Notes: generated from the letters alone by a model not told the origin. DNA of 64,000 bases from Kyrpidia spormannii (GCF_002804065.1 NZ_CP024955.1:3038001-3102000), one strand, 5' to 3'; counted from the stretch's first letter, positions 44,962-54,500 are shown. Numbers and translations: made by a program.

Positions 44962-46823
44962 GGTGAGTAGCCCCGGGGAGTTTCACCCCGAGGCCCTCTC
45001 AGAACCGGACGTGAACCTCTCGGCTCATCCGGCTCCCGTTATCTAGCCTAAGGTAAAATCCCCATTTGCCAATGCACGAACAGTTTCGGTTCACGCCTGG
45101 CGATTTTCCCGAGCCAGTGTGTCGCCCGCCGCTGGTGGCTAGCAAACTTCTTGTATTTGCGTCGTACCCAGCGAACCAAAGCTCGGTTCATGTGCCGGAG
45201 CACAGAGTACAGTTCCGATTTGTAGAAGCGCCCATAGTATTGGATCCAGCCCCTAATGACGGGATTGAACATCCTGGACAGATCCTCAAGGGTCTTGTCC
45301 GGCTTCAGATGCATGCGCCAATCGTGAATCGTCTGCCGCATGGCCTTCTTCGCCTTGTTGCTTACCGCTGGGGTGAAGTTGATGAAATGCTTGCCATATC
45401 TGTTCTTGGACCTTCGCGGTCGAAACGTGTACCCCAGAAAATCAAATTTCGTTTCCGGGTGCTCCCCACGTCGATCGTCATCTTTGCAATAGACGATACG
45501 CGTTTTGGTCGGATGGAGTTCAAGCCCGCATTCTTTGAACCGCTTTTCCAAGCTGGCTCGTAGCTTCTGCGCACCTTCCAGGCTATTACAGTGTGCTACC
45601 GCGTCATCAGCATACCGGGCAAACGGTTTGTCCGGATGGTTCTTGTCCATCCATTTGTCAAACGCGTAATGAAGAAACAGATTAGCCAGCACCGGGCTGA
45701 TTACACCGCCTTGCGGCGTACCCTTCGTTCGCTCCACCACGGTCCCATCCGACAACTGAAACGGTGCCTTCAGCCATCTTTCAATGTACAGAATCACCCA
45801 TGGGTTATCCGTGTGTTTACGAACAGCCTTCATCAGCAGCTCGTGGTCGATGTTGTCAAACAGCCCCTTGATGTCAAACTCCAGTACCCAGTCGTATCGC
45901 CAACATCTTTGCCGGGTGACCGCAAGCGCGTCCGCTGCCGACTTCCCTGGCCGGTAGCCATAAGAGTCCTCATGGAAGTATGGCTCCACTTTGGGCTCGA
46001 AGTACATCTTCACGACCATTTGTGCGACGCGGTCCGCCACCGTGGGTACTCCAAGAATCCTTGTTCCTCCGTTTTTCTTGGGTATTTCCACTGCCTTGAC
46101 TGGTGGAGGAAAATAGCTGCCGGAGGACATCCGGTTCCAAATCTTGTAGAGGTTGTTTTTCAAATTGGCCTCAAACTGCCCTAGGCTTTCCTCGTCTACC
46201 CCAGCCGCTCCCCGGTTCGCCTTGACTCGTCGGAACGCCTCAAGCACCACATGTTTAGAGATTTTGTACGGCTTTGTTTTGTCCATTGGCTCCTCCCTTG
46301 CGGTTGACCTCTGCACAAAACTGGATAACACAACCCCTTCACTCCACTTCCATTACGAAGCTTCGTCGCTACTACGGGTTGTTCCGCCCCTGCACCTCGC
46401 ATCGGTACTTTCGTCCTTGCGGGTCCTCCGCTTGGAGTTTTCCCTTCGCATCGAAGTGCAGGTTCCCACGTTCCGAATCGAAGCCTGTGCCGCGTTCACG
46501 CCGCCTTCATGCCGGTCACCGCCTGGACAGTAAGCAGGTTTCCTCCAGACTGATCCCGGGCTAACGACTACCTCCCGGTTTTGATGACGTCCCTACGCTT
46601 TCGACACGTTATCAGCGGTTCACTGGTGTTCGTCTCCATCGGCACGCACCTGACGAGGTCTGGCCTCGCCTTTTCCGTAACGCTCACTACCATGGCTTTT
46701 GACCACAGCAGCTTACGGTGGTTTGAAGCCTCCACCTGCATGGCGACTTCGAGGGGCCTGCCCTCATCTTCGATTCGGCATGGCCTTCGAGCCATCACCT
46801 AGCTCGTCGCATTCGTGGCGCAC
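44962..46823 (-). mobile_element. Group II intron B nested inside intron A (twintron)
   Basis: The minus strand starts GTGCGCCACG at 46823 and ends near CTACTCACC at 44962, after a domain V hairpin (GAGCCGGATGAGCC / GGTTCACGTCCGGTTC, near 45000-45035). Removing it leaves GATGACT-GCAACATC, the same length as the matching stretch of copy C, with the YADD reading frame restored. The exact 3' edge is uncertain by a base or two because the AY ending is not perfect. Confidence 0.75.
45048..46286 (-). CDS. ltrA: Group II intron reverse transcriptase/maturase (intron B)
   Basis: 412 residues from ATG 46286 with AGGGAGGAG upstream. Reverse transcriptase blocks: ILGVPTVADRVAQMVVKMYFEP, SYGYRPGKSAADALAVTR, DIKGLFDNIDHELL, KGTPQGGVISPVLANLFLHYAFD and the catalytic YADD (FARYADDAVAHC). 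A maturase X domain follows (MFNPVIRGWIQYYGRFYKS). No HNH endonuclease domain is seen. It is intact and clearly different from the reverse transcriptases of introns A and C. It helps its own intron splice and insert into DNA. Confidence 0.93.
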   Translation of the reverse strand: MDKTKPYKISKHVVLEAFRRVKANRGAAGVDEESLGQFEANLKNNLYKIWNRMSSGSYFPPPVKAVEIPKKNGGTRILGVPTVADRVAQMVVKMYFEPKVEPYFHEDSYGYRPGKSAADALAVTRQRCWRYDWVLEFDIKGLFDNIDHELLMKAVRKHTDNPWVILYIERWLKAPFQLSDGTVVERTKGTPQGGVISPVLANLFLHYAFDKWMDKNHPDKPFARYADDAVAHCNSLEGAQKLRASLEKRFKECGLELHPTKTRIVYCKDDDRRGEHPETKFDFLGYTFRPRRSKNRYGKHFINFTPAVSNKAKKAMRQTIHDWRMHLKPDKTLEDLSRMFNPVIRGWIQYYGRFYKSELYSVLRHMNRALVRWVRRKYKKFASHQRRATHWLGKIARREPKLFVHWQMGILP

Positions 46824-47955
46824 AGTCATCCGCATACCGGACGAACTTGTGGCCCCTCTTTTCACCCCATTCACCATGATCCCTGCCTGGAGATACCGGC
46901 GAATGACCTTGAGCACTCGTTTGTCCGTGACCTTCCGGGCTACCCGGGCCATAAGGATGTCATGATTCACCCGGTCAAAGAACTTTTCCAGGTCCATGTC
47001 CACGGCCCATTCGTATCCTTCTTCCACATACTGCCTCGCCTTCTTGACCGCCTCGTGTGCCCTTCTTCCGGGTCGGAACCCGTAGCTGGCCTCCGAAAAT
47101 TGCGGGTCAAAGATGGGCGTCAGCACCTGCAGAAGTGCCTGCTGGATCAGGCGGTCCATCACGGTGGGGATCCCCAGCATCCGCTTGCCTCCCCCGGGTT
47201 TCGGGATTTCGACCCGGCGCACGGGCTGCGGTCGGTAGATCCCCGTGAGCAGCTCTTCCCGGATGCGCGACCACTCGGCTCGGATCTGTTCCCGGAGGTT
47301 TTCCGTGGGAATGCCGTCCACGCCGGGAGCCCCCTTGTTCTGCTCCACCCGCTTCAGGGCGGCCAGCATGTTCTGCCTGGCCACCACCTTCTCCATCAGG
47401 CCGTCACCTTGTTCTCCGCGAGGTGAAGCTCCGCTTTGTGCCGGAGAAGGGCTCGGCTCTCCCACGGTCCCCCGTGGCTTCACCACTTCCTCCCGTGGGT
47501 AGTCCCTGTTCAGGGTTTTCGGCTGTCTTCGTCCTTCTCGCGAACGCACCGGTTTCACCTCTGTCTTGATGTTCGGGCCTTCCCCCGGAGTTCATGACCT
47601 CCTGGGTACTATGCCCTCTGCTGACTCCTGCCGGTTCAACCGAACCTCTCGATCCGGATTGCCAGTCCCCTGGCGTATCCGGCAGGCCTCCCCGGGTAAG
47701 AGCGTTGACCTTCCCCCCGCGCCCGCCTCATATACTCCGCCGCCCTTTGGCAGCCTTTGGATTTCGCTGTGTCTTGCCAGCTCATCCGAACGGCGTAGCC
47801 TCGTATGAGGTTCTTGTTCATCGGGCCGTGGGTTTGCCTCCAGCTTCCTTCGGATCCCACCTCACGATGGACACCCTTGCCTTTGGCTAGCAGACTCGTG
47901 CTGCCTCGCCTGCAGTGGACTTTCACCACCCAGTCAACGCCCATGCCGGGCGCAC

Positions 47956-49844
47956 ATCGAGTAGGAGGGGGCGGCTAGCCCCCGTCCTCTCACACCACCG
48001 GACATGCGGGTCCGCATCCGGCGGTTCACCAAGATTGACGAAGCCTTCGGTAACGTTCGGTTAAGCTCATGAGTCCTTGGGCCTGCCAATAGGCGTTCCC
48101 CAAGGCTCGATTCATCGGCCCATGGGCCATCCGCCACGGTCCTTTGCGGGCATTGGCAAATTGATGAACGACCCACTCCGGCAGCCCTAGCGCGCGCAGT
48201 TCACGGTATCGCGTCCGTACCCGTTTCCACTGTTTCCAGAGACACATCCGCAGCCTCCGCCGGATCCATCCTTCGATTTCTTCGAAGGTGCTCGGCGTCT
48301 CCGCCAGGGCAAAGTATCCCATCCATCCGCCCAGATACGTGTTCAGCCGCCGGATGCGTTCCTCCATGGCGATCGGTGTGTTCCTCGCCGTGAGGGTTCG
48401 GATCTTGGCCTTGACCCGCTCGATCGACTGTCTGGCCAAGCGAATGCGGATTTCCCCGGCTTTGCGTTTGTACATGCTGAATCCCAGAAACTTCAGTTTC
48501 CACGGTCGGTCCACCGTGCTCTTCTGCTCGTTGAGTTTGAGTCTTAGCCGCTCCTGCAGGAATGTCCGGACACTGGCCAGGACTCTCTCCCCCGCCCGTT
48601 TGCTTCGAACGTAGATGTTAGCATCATCCGCATACCGGACGAACTTGTGACCTCTCTTTTCCAGTTCTTTGTCCAGGTCATCCAGAAGGATATTCGCCAA
48701 CAGGGGACTCAGCGGCCCGCCCTGTGGTGTCCCTTCCTCTCTTTCCATGACCACTCCGTTCACCATGATCCCTGCCTGGAGGTACCGGCGAATGACCTTG
48801 AGCACTCGTTTGTCCGTGACCCTCCGGGCTACCCGGGCCATCAGGATGTCATGATTCACTCGGTCAAAGAACTTTTCCAGGTCCATGTCCACGGCCCATT
48901 CGTATCCTTCTTCCACATACTGCCTCGCCTTCTTGACCGCCTCGTGTGCCCTTCTTCCGGGTCGGAACCCGTAGCTGGCCTCCGAAAATTGCGGGTCAAA
49001 GATGGGCGTCAGCACCTGCAGAAGTGCCTGCTGGATCAGGCGGTCCATCACGGTGGGGATCCCCAGCATCCGCTTGCCTCCCCCGGGTTTCGGGATTTCG
49101 ACCCGGCGCACGGGCTGCGGTCGGTAGATCCCCGTGAGCAGCTCTTCCCGGATGCGCGGCCACTCGGCTCGGATCTGTTCCCGGAGGTTTTCCGTGGGAA
49201 TGCCGTCCACGCCGGGGGCACCCTTGTTCTGCTCCACCCGCTTCAGGGCGGCCAGCATGTTCTGCCTGGCCACCACCTTCTCCATCAGGCCGTCACCTTG
49301 TTCTCCGCGAGGTGAAGCTCCGCTTTGTGCCGGAGAAGGGCTCGGCTCTCCCACGGTCCCCCGTGGCTTCACCACTTCCTCCCGTGGGTAGTCCCTGTTC
49401 AGGGTTTTCGGCTGTCTTCGTCCTTCTCGCGAACGCACCGGTTTCACCTCTGTCTTGATGTTCGGGCCTTCCCCCGGAGTTCATGACCTCCTGGGTACTA
49501 TGCCCTCTGCTGACTCCTGCCGGTTCAACCGAACCTCTCGATCCGGGTTGCCAGTCCCCTGGCGTATCCGGCAGGCCTCCCCGGGTAAGAGCGTTGACCT
49601 TCCCCCCGCGCCCGCCTCATATACTCCGCCGCCCTTTGGCAGCCTTTGGATTTCGCTGTGTCTTGCCAGCTCATCCGAACGGCGTAGCCTCGTATGAGGT
49701 TCTTGTTCATCGGGCCGTGGGTTTGCCTCCAGCTTCCTTCGGATCCCACCTCACGATGGACACCCTTGCCTTTGGCTAGCAGACTCGTGCTGCCTCGCCT
49801 GCAGTGGACTTTCACCACCCAGTCAACGCCCATGCCGGGCGCAC
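47956..49844 (-). mobile_element. Group IIC intron copy C, complete, 1889 bp
   Basis: Starts GTGCGCCCGGC at 49844, right after a rho-independent terminator (AGCCCGC...GCGGGCT, TTTTTTCTT), and ends CTACTCGAT at 47956. Domain V/VI are visible as CCGGATGCGG...CCGCATGTCCGG (47995-48025). Group IIC introns are known to insert just after terminator stems, so this fits. Intron copy A is attached directly to its 3' end. Confidence 0.88.
48026..49285 (-). CDS. ltrA: Group II intron reverse transcriptase/maturase (intron C)
   Basis: 419 residues from ATG 49285, with AAGGTGA seven bases ahead; the frame is open back to a GTG at 49447 without a good site. Reverse transcriptase blocks in order: MLGIPTVMDRLIQQALLQVL, SYGFRPGRRAHEAVKKARQYV, VDMDLEKFFDRVNHDILM, EGTPQGGPLSPLLANILLDDLDKEL, RYADDANIYV and a maturase X domain (LNTYLGGWMGYFALAETPSTFEEIEGWIRRRLR). 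Length and lack of an endonuclease domain fit group IIC. Probably active. Confidence 0.93.
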   Translation of the reverse strand: MEKVVARQNMLAALKRVEQNKGAPGVDGIPTENLREQIRAEWPRIREELLTGIYRPQPVRRVEIPKPGGGKRMLGIPTVMDRLIQQALLQVLTPIFDPQFSEASYGFRPGRRAHEAVKKARQYVEEGYEWAVDMDLEKFFDRVNHDILMARVARRVTDKRVLKVIRRYLQAGIMVNGVVMEREEGTPQGGPLSPLLANILLDDLDKELEKRGHKFVRYADDANIYVRSKRAGERVLASVRTFLQERLRLKLNEQKSTVDRPWKLKFLGFSMYKRKAGEIRIRLARQSIERVKAKIRTLTARNTPIAMEERIRRLNTYLGGWMGYFALAETPSTFEEIEGWIRRRLRMCLWKQWKRVRTRYRELRALGLPEWVVHQFANARKGPWRMAHGPMNRALGNAYWQAQGLMSLTERYRRLRQSW

Positions 49845-49849
49845 AAGAA

Positions 49850-49871
49850 AAAAGCCCGCACAAAGGCGGGC
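49850..49871 (-). terminator. Rho-independent terminator used as intron insertion site
   Basis: Read leftward: AGCCCGC-CTTTGT-GCGGGCT-TTTTTCTT. The intron starts 6 bases beyond. It ends the transcript of the truncated genes upstream. Confidence 0.85.
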
Positions 49872-50030
49872 TATGCCTTGATTTTTTCCTTAATTTTGTG
49901 TTTTAAGGAGGAAGCGACCATCCAAATCACAGAAAGTGTTGGTAATACCAACCCAAAAACGAGGATTTTTTCGTTGCCGACCAGTTTTCCGAACAAAATG
50001 CTTAGGACTAGAACGGAAACCCACAAATCC
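49871..50030 (-). pseudogene. Membrane-protein C-terminal fragment fused to truncated ALDH
   Basis: One frame encodes WVSVLVLSILFGKLVGNEKI and LPTLSVIWMVASSLKHKIKE, two hydrophobic segments ending in a basic tail. Its N-terminal part is missing; upstream the sequence changes abruptly into the aldehyde dehydrogenase frame. A TTG start for about 50 residues is possible. Probably a deletion joint. Confidence 0.45.
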
Positions 50031-50672
50031 CACCATGTGGCCGGGAGGCCCGCCGCACTCCACAAGCCCTTGGACCAACACCAGGGTGGAAATGGGAGTT
50101 TGAGGTGCGGGTTTGATGACGATGGCGTTGCCCGCCGCCAGGGCCGGGGCGATTTTGTGGACCGCCAGCAAAAACGGATAGTTGAAGGGGGTGATCCCCG
50201 CCACGACACCCAGGGGCACCCGGATTGCAAAACCCATTTTGCGTTCGGATCCCGGGATGCTGTCCACGGGAAGCACCTCGCCCCCGATGCGCTTGGCCTC
50301 CTCGGCCGCCAGGAGCATGGCGTGGTAAGCCCGGTCCACCTCCACCACGGTGTCCTTGTGGGGCTTGCCCACCTCGTCCACCAACAGGGTCACCAGTTCC
50401 TCCCGGCGGGCCCGGATCCACGTCGCAGCGGCGCTGAGCCATTCGTACCGCTCGAAGGGCGACAACGGCCGGCTGCGGAAAGATCGTTCCGCCGCCGCCA
50501 CCGCCCGGTCCACGTCTTCCCGGGAAGCCGTGCACACCCAGGCCATGGGCTCGCCGGTGAATTTGTTGCGCACCAGAACCGGCTCCGCCCCTTCCACCGC
50601 TTTGCCGTCGATCCACAACCCGTACACCGGCAGACCGTCTCGGCCGGCGATGGTCATGCGTTCTGCAATCAC
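50031..50672 (-). pseudogene. Aldehyde dehydrogenase (NAD-dependent), N-terminal part only
   Basis: GTG 50672 with AAAGGAGG upstream. The first roughly 210 residues are normal ALDH: LPVYGLWIDGKAVEGAEP, then REDVDRAVAAAERSF, the GVVAGITPFNYPFLLAVHKIAPALAAGN NAD-binding block and IVIKPAPQTPISTLVLVQG. The catalytic Cys/Glu half is missing. The frame leaves the family near ECGGPPG at about 50031 and enters foreign sequence. It follows the dehydrogenase gene by 17 bases in the same operon. Confidence 0.8.
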
Positions 50673-50689
50673 CGGTTGCTTCCCTCCTT

Positions 50690-51782
50690 TCACCGCGGTC
50701 TCGCCCCAACCGGTCTCGGGTGCTCCAGAGCGCGGACGACGGCGTCCCCCACCTCTTCGGTGCTCGCCGTACCGCCCAAATCCCGGGTCCGCACCCGGCC
50801 CTCCGCCAAGACCTGTTCGATCGCCCGCACCACCTCCGCCGCCGGCTCCGGGTATCCCAAATGCTCCAACATCATGGCTCCGCTCCAGATGGCGGCAATC
50901 GGATTGGCGATGCCTTTGCCGGCGATGTCCGGAGCCGAGCCGTGCACCGGCTCGAACATCGAAGGGAAGCGTTTTTCCGGGTTGATGTTCCCCGCCGGAG
51001 CCACGCCCAGCCCCCCGACCACCGCCGCCCCGAGGTCGGAGAGGATGTCGCCGAACAGATTGGTGGCCAGAACCACGTCCAGAGTCTCCGGCCGCAGCAC
51101 AAAAAGCGTACTCAGGGCGTCGACGTGATAAAAGGACACATCGACATCGGGAAACTCCACCCGGCAACTCCGGATCACCTCGTCCCAGTAGGGCATCGTG
51201 TGCGCCAACCCGTTCGATTTGGTGGCCACGGCCACACGGCCCCGGCGCCTCCGGGCCAGAGACAGGGCGTACCGGGCCACCCGTTCGATCCCGTATCGGG
51301 TGAAAACACTGGTCTGCACCGCCATCTCCACCGGCGTGCCGGGATGAAGCCGTCCGCCGATATCCGAGTATTCCCCTTCGGTGTTTTCCCGGACGATGAC
51401 AAAATCGAGGTCCCGGGCCTCCTTGTGGCGAAGGGGGCTCTCCAACCCGGCCAGGAGCTTGGCCGGTCGCAGGTTGACATATTGTTGGAAAGCTTTCCGG
51501 ATGGGCAGAATCAGCTGCCAAACCGACACGTGATCGGGCACCGAGGGGTCCCCGACGGCTCCGAGATAGATGCCGTCATAGGCGCGCAACTGTTCAATGC
51601 CGTCCTCCGGCATCATCCGGCCGTGACGTCGATAATACGAGCAATTCCAGGGAAGCCAGTCGAATTCCAGGCGGAACGTCCCGGCACGCGTGGTGGCCGC
51701 TTCCAGAACTTTCACGCCTTCCCGGACGACTTCCGGTCCGATCCCGTCCCCCGGGATCACAGCGATGCGGTGGGTCCGCACA
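50690..51782 (-). CDS. Isocitrate/isopropylmalate dehydrogenase family, tartrate/D-malate dehydrogenase-like
   Basis: 363 residues from GTG 51782 with AGGGGGA upstream. It starts HRIAVIPGDGIGPEVVREGV and has GAVGDPSVPDHVSVWQLILPIRKAFQQYVNLRP, VIVRENTEGEYSDIGGR, KSNGLAHTMPYWDEV and the Mg2+/NADP region TNLFGDILSDLGAAVVGGLGVAPAGNINP. The VSVWQLILPIR region fits TtuC/DmlA tartrate or D-malate dehydrogenases better than LeuB. It oxidises and may decarboxylate a hydroxy-dicarboxylate using NAD. A sigma-54 promoter and an activator gene lie directly upstream. Confidence 0.88.
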
Positions 51783-51845
51783 AGAGTCCCCCTTTCGCTA
51801 CGGCCGCACCCGGATCGAATGCGACCGATGGATACGCCCCATCTC

Positions 51846-51863
51846 AAGCAAGAACAATGCCAA
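51846..51863 (-). promoter_or_regulatory. Sigma-54 (-24/-12) promoter of the dehydrogenase operon
   Basis: Read leftward: TTGGCATTG-TTC-TTGCTT with GG (51861-51860) and GC (51849-51848) ten bases apart. It would start a transcript about 54 bases before the dehydrogenase start. Confidence 0.75.
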
Positions 51864-51932
51864 TGGTGGAAAGTCGTGGACCACCGGACGGACGCCGGAT
51901 TTCCGTCATTCACGATTCAAATCTGGAAAAAT

Positions 51933-52003
51933 TGCAACCTACCGCAACAGCATATCCGACCGTTCCGGCATCTGAATGTTGCATCTTGTTTCATCCGGTT
52001 GCA
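51933..52003. promoter_or_regulatory. Candidate activator sites (four TGCAAC-type half-sites)
   Basis: TGCAACC (51933), CGCAACA (51943), TGTTGCA (51978) and GGTTGCA (51997) form two direct and two inverted copies. They lie 70-140 bases upstream of the -24 element, between the promoter and the activator gene. This placement suits an enhancer-binding protein. Confidence 0.5.
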
Positions 52004-52150
52004 GATGATCAAGTAGTCCCCCCGAAAAGCGTGGAGATACCCGGGTTCAGGCCAGTCGGCGAATCTGAATGACGCATCGGAGTATTGCACCGGAATTATA
52101 CATCGCTCTTGTCTTTCATGGCTTGGAAGGGGGCCCTGTGTCCCAGCGCG

Positions 52151-53962
52151 CTAGCGGCCGTCTGCCCGCCGCTCCGCCGGCCGCCCGTTCGCGTCCCCAT
52201 GCCGGCGAATCTTCCGCCACAACGTTGTCCGGTGCATCCCCAAACGCTTGGCGGCCCGTCCGATGCGCCACCCTTCTTCCTCCAGCACCCGACAAATGTG
52301 GGCCCACTCCCGCTCACTGTCCCGACCTCCCCGGTAGCGATCCGGGAAGATGGGCGGCATCGCATTGCTGGGCGGCTGTTCCCCGCCGGGGTCTCGCGAT
52401 ACCCCCGGAACAATCTCCGAACTCCCGCTGTCCACCTTAGGACGCATTGTCTCGGCCCAGGCGGGACCATTCGCGGCCGGAGCCCCGCCGACGTCACCCG
52501 CGTCCCTTGCCGGAGCCCCCTCCATCCGAAACGGCAACCACACCCCGGGCTGAAACAGGCGAAGGGCCTGTCCCGCGTGACAAAGGACGATGGCCCGTTC
52601 CACCAGATTTCGCAATTCCCGCACATTTCCGGGCCACGGGTAGTCCTTCATGCGCTCCAAATCTTCCTCCGGCGGAGGGAGGATGTGCTTGCCTCCCCCA
52701 TCTATCCATTCCCGCACGAACGCCCGCACCAGGTGCGGAATGTCCTCGGTTCGTTCCCGCAACGGCGGAACGGACAATACCAGCACGGCCAGCCGAAAAA
52801 AGAGATCCCGGCGAAACATGCCCCGTTCCATGAGAGATGTCAAATCCTGGTTTGTCGCGGCAATGATGCGCACATCCACGGGAATCACCCGGGTACCGCC
52901 TAAGCGCATCACCTCCCGTTCCTGCAACACCCGCAGGAGCCGGGCCTGAAGAGCGATGGGCAGCTCCCCGATTTCATCGAGAAACAGCGTTCCTCCGTGC
53001 GCCAGTTCGAACAGACCCTGCTTGCCTCCTTTTCGCGCCCCGGTGAACGACCCTTCTTCATAACCGAACAACTCACTTTCCAACAGCGTCTCCGGTACCG
53101 CCGCACAATTGAGAGCCACAAAGGGGCCGCCCCTGCGACGGCTGGCGGAATGGATCCCCTGGGCCAAAATCTCTTTCCCCGTTCCTGATTCTCCCATCAA
53201 AAGCACCGTGGAATCGACTCCTGCGTACCTTCGGGCCAATTCCACCAACTCCCGCATGGCCGGAGACTCCGCCACCATATCTTCCAAAGTCCATTTCGCC
53301 GCGAGCCCCCGGTGATGCAGCTTGCGGCGAATCGACTGTTCGTATTGCTGCAGCTGGGTGACATCACGGAACGTGGACACAGCCCCGATCAGCTCTCCCC
53401 GCCGGATGATCGGAGCCCGGTTCGCCACCACCGTCCGGCCGCCGACCTGACGCAGCTCATCTTTTTCCGGGGTCTTTCGTTCCAGCACCCGCGGAAGTCC
53501 GGCACCCGGGTTGAATTCCGTGATGATTTTTCCCAGGGCCTCTTGAACGGGTATTCCCAGGATCTCTCCGGCCGCCGGATTGAACACCACCACCCGGCCT
53601 TCGTTGTTCACACCGATAATGCCGTCGTGGGACAGATCCACGATTGTCCGGTAAAATTGCAGCTGTTGCTCAAGCATCGGGTACAGGGAGTCCATCCGCC
53701 GGACCGCTCCGCACAGGGCGGCCAAATATTCGGATCGTTCCCATAAACCAGGGTCGAGGATGACGGGCATTCCGGGCCCGGGGGCGGTCCGGCCTTCGGG
53801 CACCAGCCAAAGGGTGGCCGAGGATTCTGCCGGCCCCTCCTCGCCCGGAGGAGAACGGTCGCCTTTACAGACCGCCACGAACGCTTCCTCCCCCGCTTCC
53901 TGCAGCGCTTTCTCGATTCGCTTCCGTTCCGCTTTCGATCGGCAGACAATTCCGATATCCAT
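52151..53962 (-). CDS. Sigma-54-dependent transcriptional activator (PAS-AAA+-HTH), GSFTGA variant
   Basis: 603 residues. An unassigned N-terminal region (1-95) is followed by a PAS domain (about 100-205), an AAA+ domain with Walker A GESGTGKE (257-264), the sigma-54 loop GSFTGA (304-309) and [11 protein letters not shown] Pro/Gly-rich linker of about 80 residues leads to a Fis-type helix-turn-helix (GRAAKRLGMHRTTLWRKI). It probably controls the dehydrogenase/ALDH operon 370 bases downstream, where a -24/-12 promoter and repeated TGCAAC sites lie. Confidence 0.92.
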   Translation of the reverse strand: MDIGIVCRSKAERKRIEKALQEAGEEAFVAVCKGDRSPPGEEGPAESSATLWLVPEGRTAPGPGMPVILDPGLWERSEYLAALCGAVRRMDSLYPMLEQQLQFYRTIVDLSHDGIIGVNNEGRVVVFNPAAGEILGIPVQEALGKIITEFNPGAGLPRVLERKTPEKDELRQVGGRTVVANRAPIIRRGELIGAVSTFRDVTQLQQYEQSIRRKLHHRGLAAKWTLEDMVAESPAMRELVELARRYAGVDSTVLLMGESGTGKEILAQGIHSASRRRGGPFVALNCAAVPETLLESELFGYEEGSFTGARKGGKQGLFELAHGGTLFLDEIGELPIALQARLLRVLQEREVMRLGGTRVIPVDVRIIAATNQDLTSLMERGMFRRDLFFRLAVLVLSVPPLRERTEDIPHLVRAFVREWIDGGGKHILPPPEEDLERMKDYPWPGNVRELRNLVERAIVLCHAGQALRLFQPGVWLPFRMEGAPARDAGDVGGAPAANGPAWAETMRPKVDSGSSEIVPGVSRDPGGEQPPSNAMPPIFPDRYRGGRDSEREWAHICRVLEEEGWRIGRAAKRLGMHRTTLWRKIRRHGDANGRPAERRADGR

Positions 53963-54115
53963 GCACCGCTCCCCTTTCTCAGCGACGCGTCCCGGTTCTG
54001 CGACGACCCTACGTTTCCTCTCATTCTACACCACAACTCGAATTCCGAGAAAAATCGCCGCATCCGTGAACGCATCGGTCCCGGTTTGATATGTTCAGAG
54101 AAGGGGGAGAGCCCA

Positions 54116-54292
54116 TGACCGTCGGAGAGCCCTTTCGCACCAAAGACGTGCTTCGTCGTCCGATTTTTCAAGAGGCCAAAGTGGTAGCCGGGGGGACGCG
54201 GCATACGGCGCCCGGTACGATGGGTGCACGTTCTGGAGGTCAGCGATGCCGCGGATTTGCTGCACGGCGAAGAAGAGGTTGCATCCCACACA
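54116..54292 (+). pseudogene. PucR-family regulator, N-terminal remnant
   Basis: ATG 54116 with AAGGGGGAG upstream opens MTVGEPFRTKDVLRRPIFQE, followed by AKVVAGGTRHT. A one-base shift near 54220 then leads to VRWVHVLEVSDAADLLHGEE. This is the PucR N-terminal domain, found in regulators of purine or pyrimidine breakdown. After about 54292 the sequence changes into an antisense PreA fragment, so the rest of the gene is gone. Confidence 0.7.
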
Positions 54293-54500
54293 CTCGGATT
54301 CATCCACGACGAGCATCATGTTACCCGATGCCGTCTGCACCCGGTCGATGCACTGATGCGCCGCATCTTCGCAGGAGATATAGCACTTGTTGCACTGGAT
54401 GCGCCTTTGCTGGTCGATCCGGGCGACGATTTTGTACTCCAAATTCAGATCGCTCCAGTCCACGTATCGGTGCACCGCCCGGCCACCAACTCCATCACCA
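54293..54500 (-). pseudogene. PreA (dihydropyrimidine dehydrogenase subunit) C-terminal remnant
   Basis: The minus strand encodes HRYVDWSDLNLEYKIVARID, then IQCNKCYISCEDAAHQCIDR and DESECVGCNL. This is the C-terminal 4Fe-4S part of NAD-dependent dihydropyrimidine dehydrogenase PreA. The first Cys of the first cluster is Arg (QQRRIQC), and the second cluster lacks its later Cys residues (CNLFFAVQQ). The N-terminal flavin-barrel is missing. Confidence 0.75.

Larger units (their letters stand above)
44366..47396 (-). pseudogene. ltrA: Group II intron reverse transcriptase/maturase of intron A, split and deleted
   Basis: The N-terminal 200 codons (MEKVVARQNMLAALKRVEQN, then EIPKPGGGKRMLGIPTV and SYGFRPGRRAHEAVKKA) and the C-terminal 150 codons match copy C almost exactly. 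About 30 codons covering GTPQGGPLSPLLANILLD are deleted. A different intron (44962-46823) sits right after the YADD codons, and one-base changes near 44722 and 44885 shift the frame. The protein cannot be made. Confidence 0.8.
44296..47955 (-). mobile_element. Group IIC intron copy A, interrupted by intron B
   Basis: On the minus strand it starts GTGCGCCCGGC at 47955, directly after the end of intron copy C, and ends CTACTCGAT at 44296 after a domain V-like hairpin (44320-44360). Without the nested intron it is about 1800 bases, roughly 90 bases shorter than copy C because of a deletion in the reverse transcriptase gene. It is flanked downstream by TTGCACGACC, not by another element. Confidence 0.8.
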
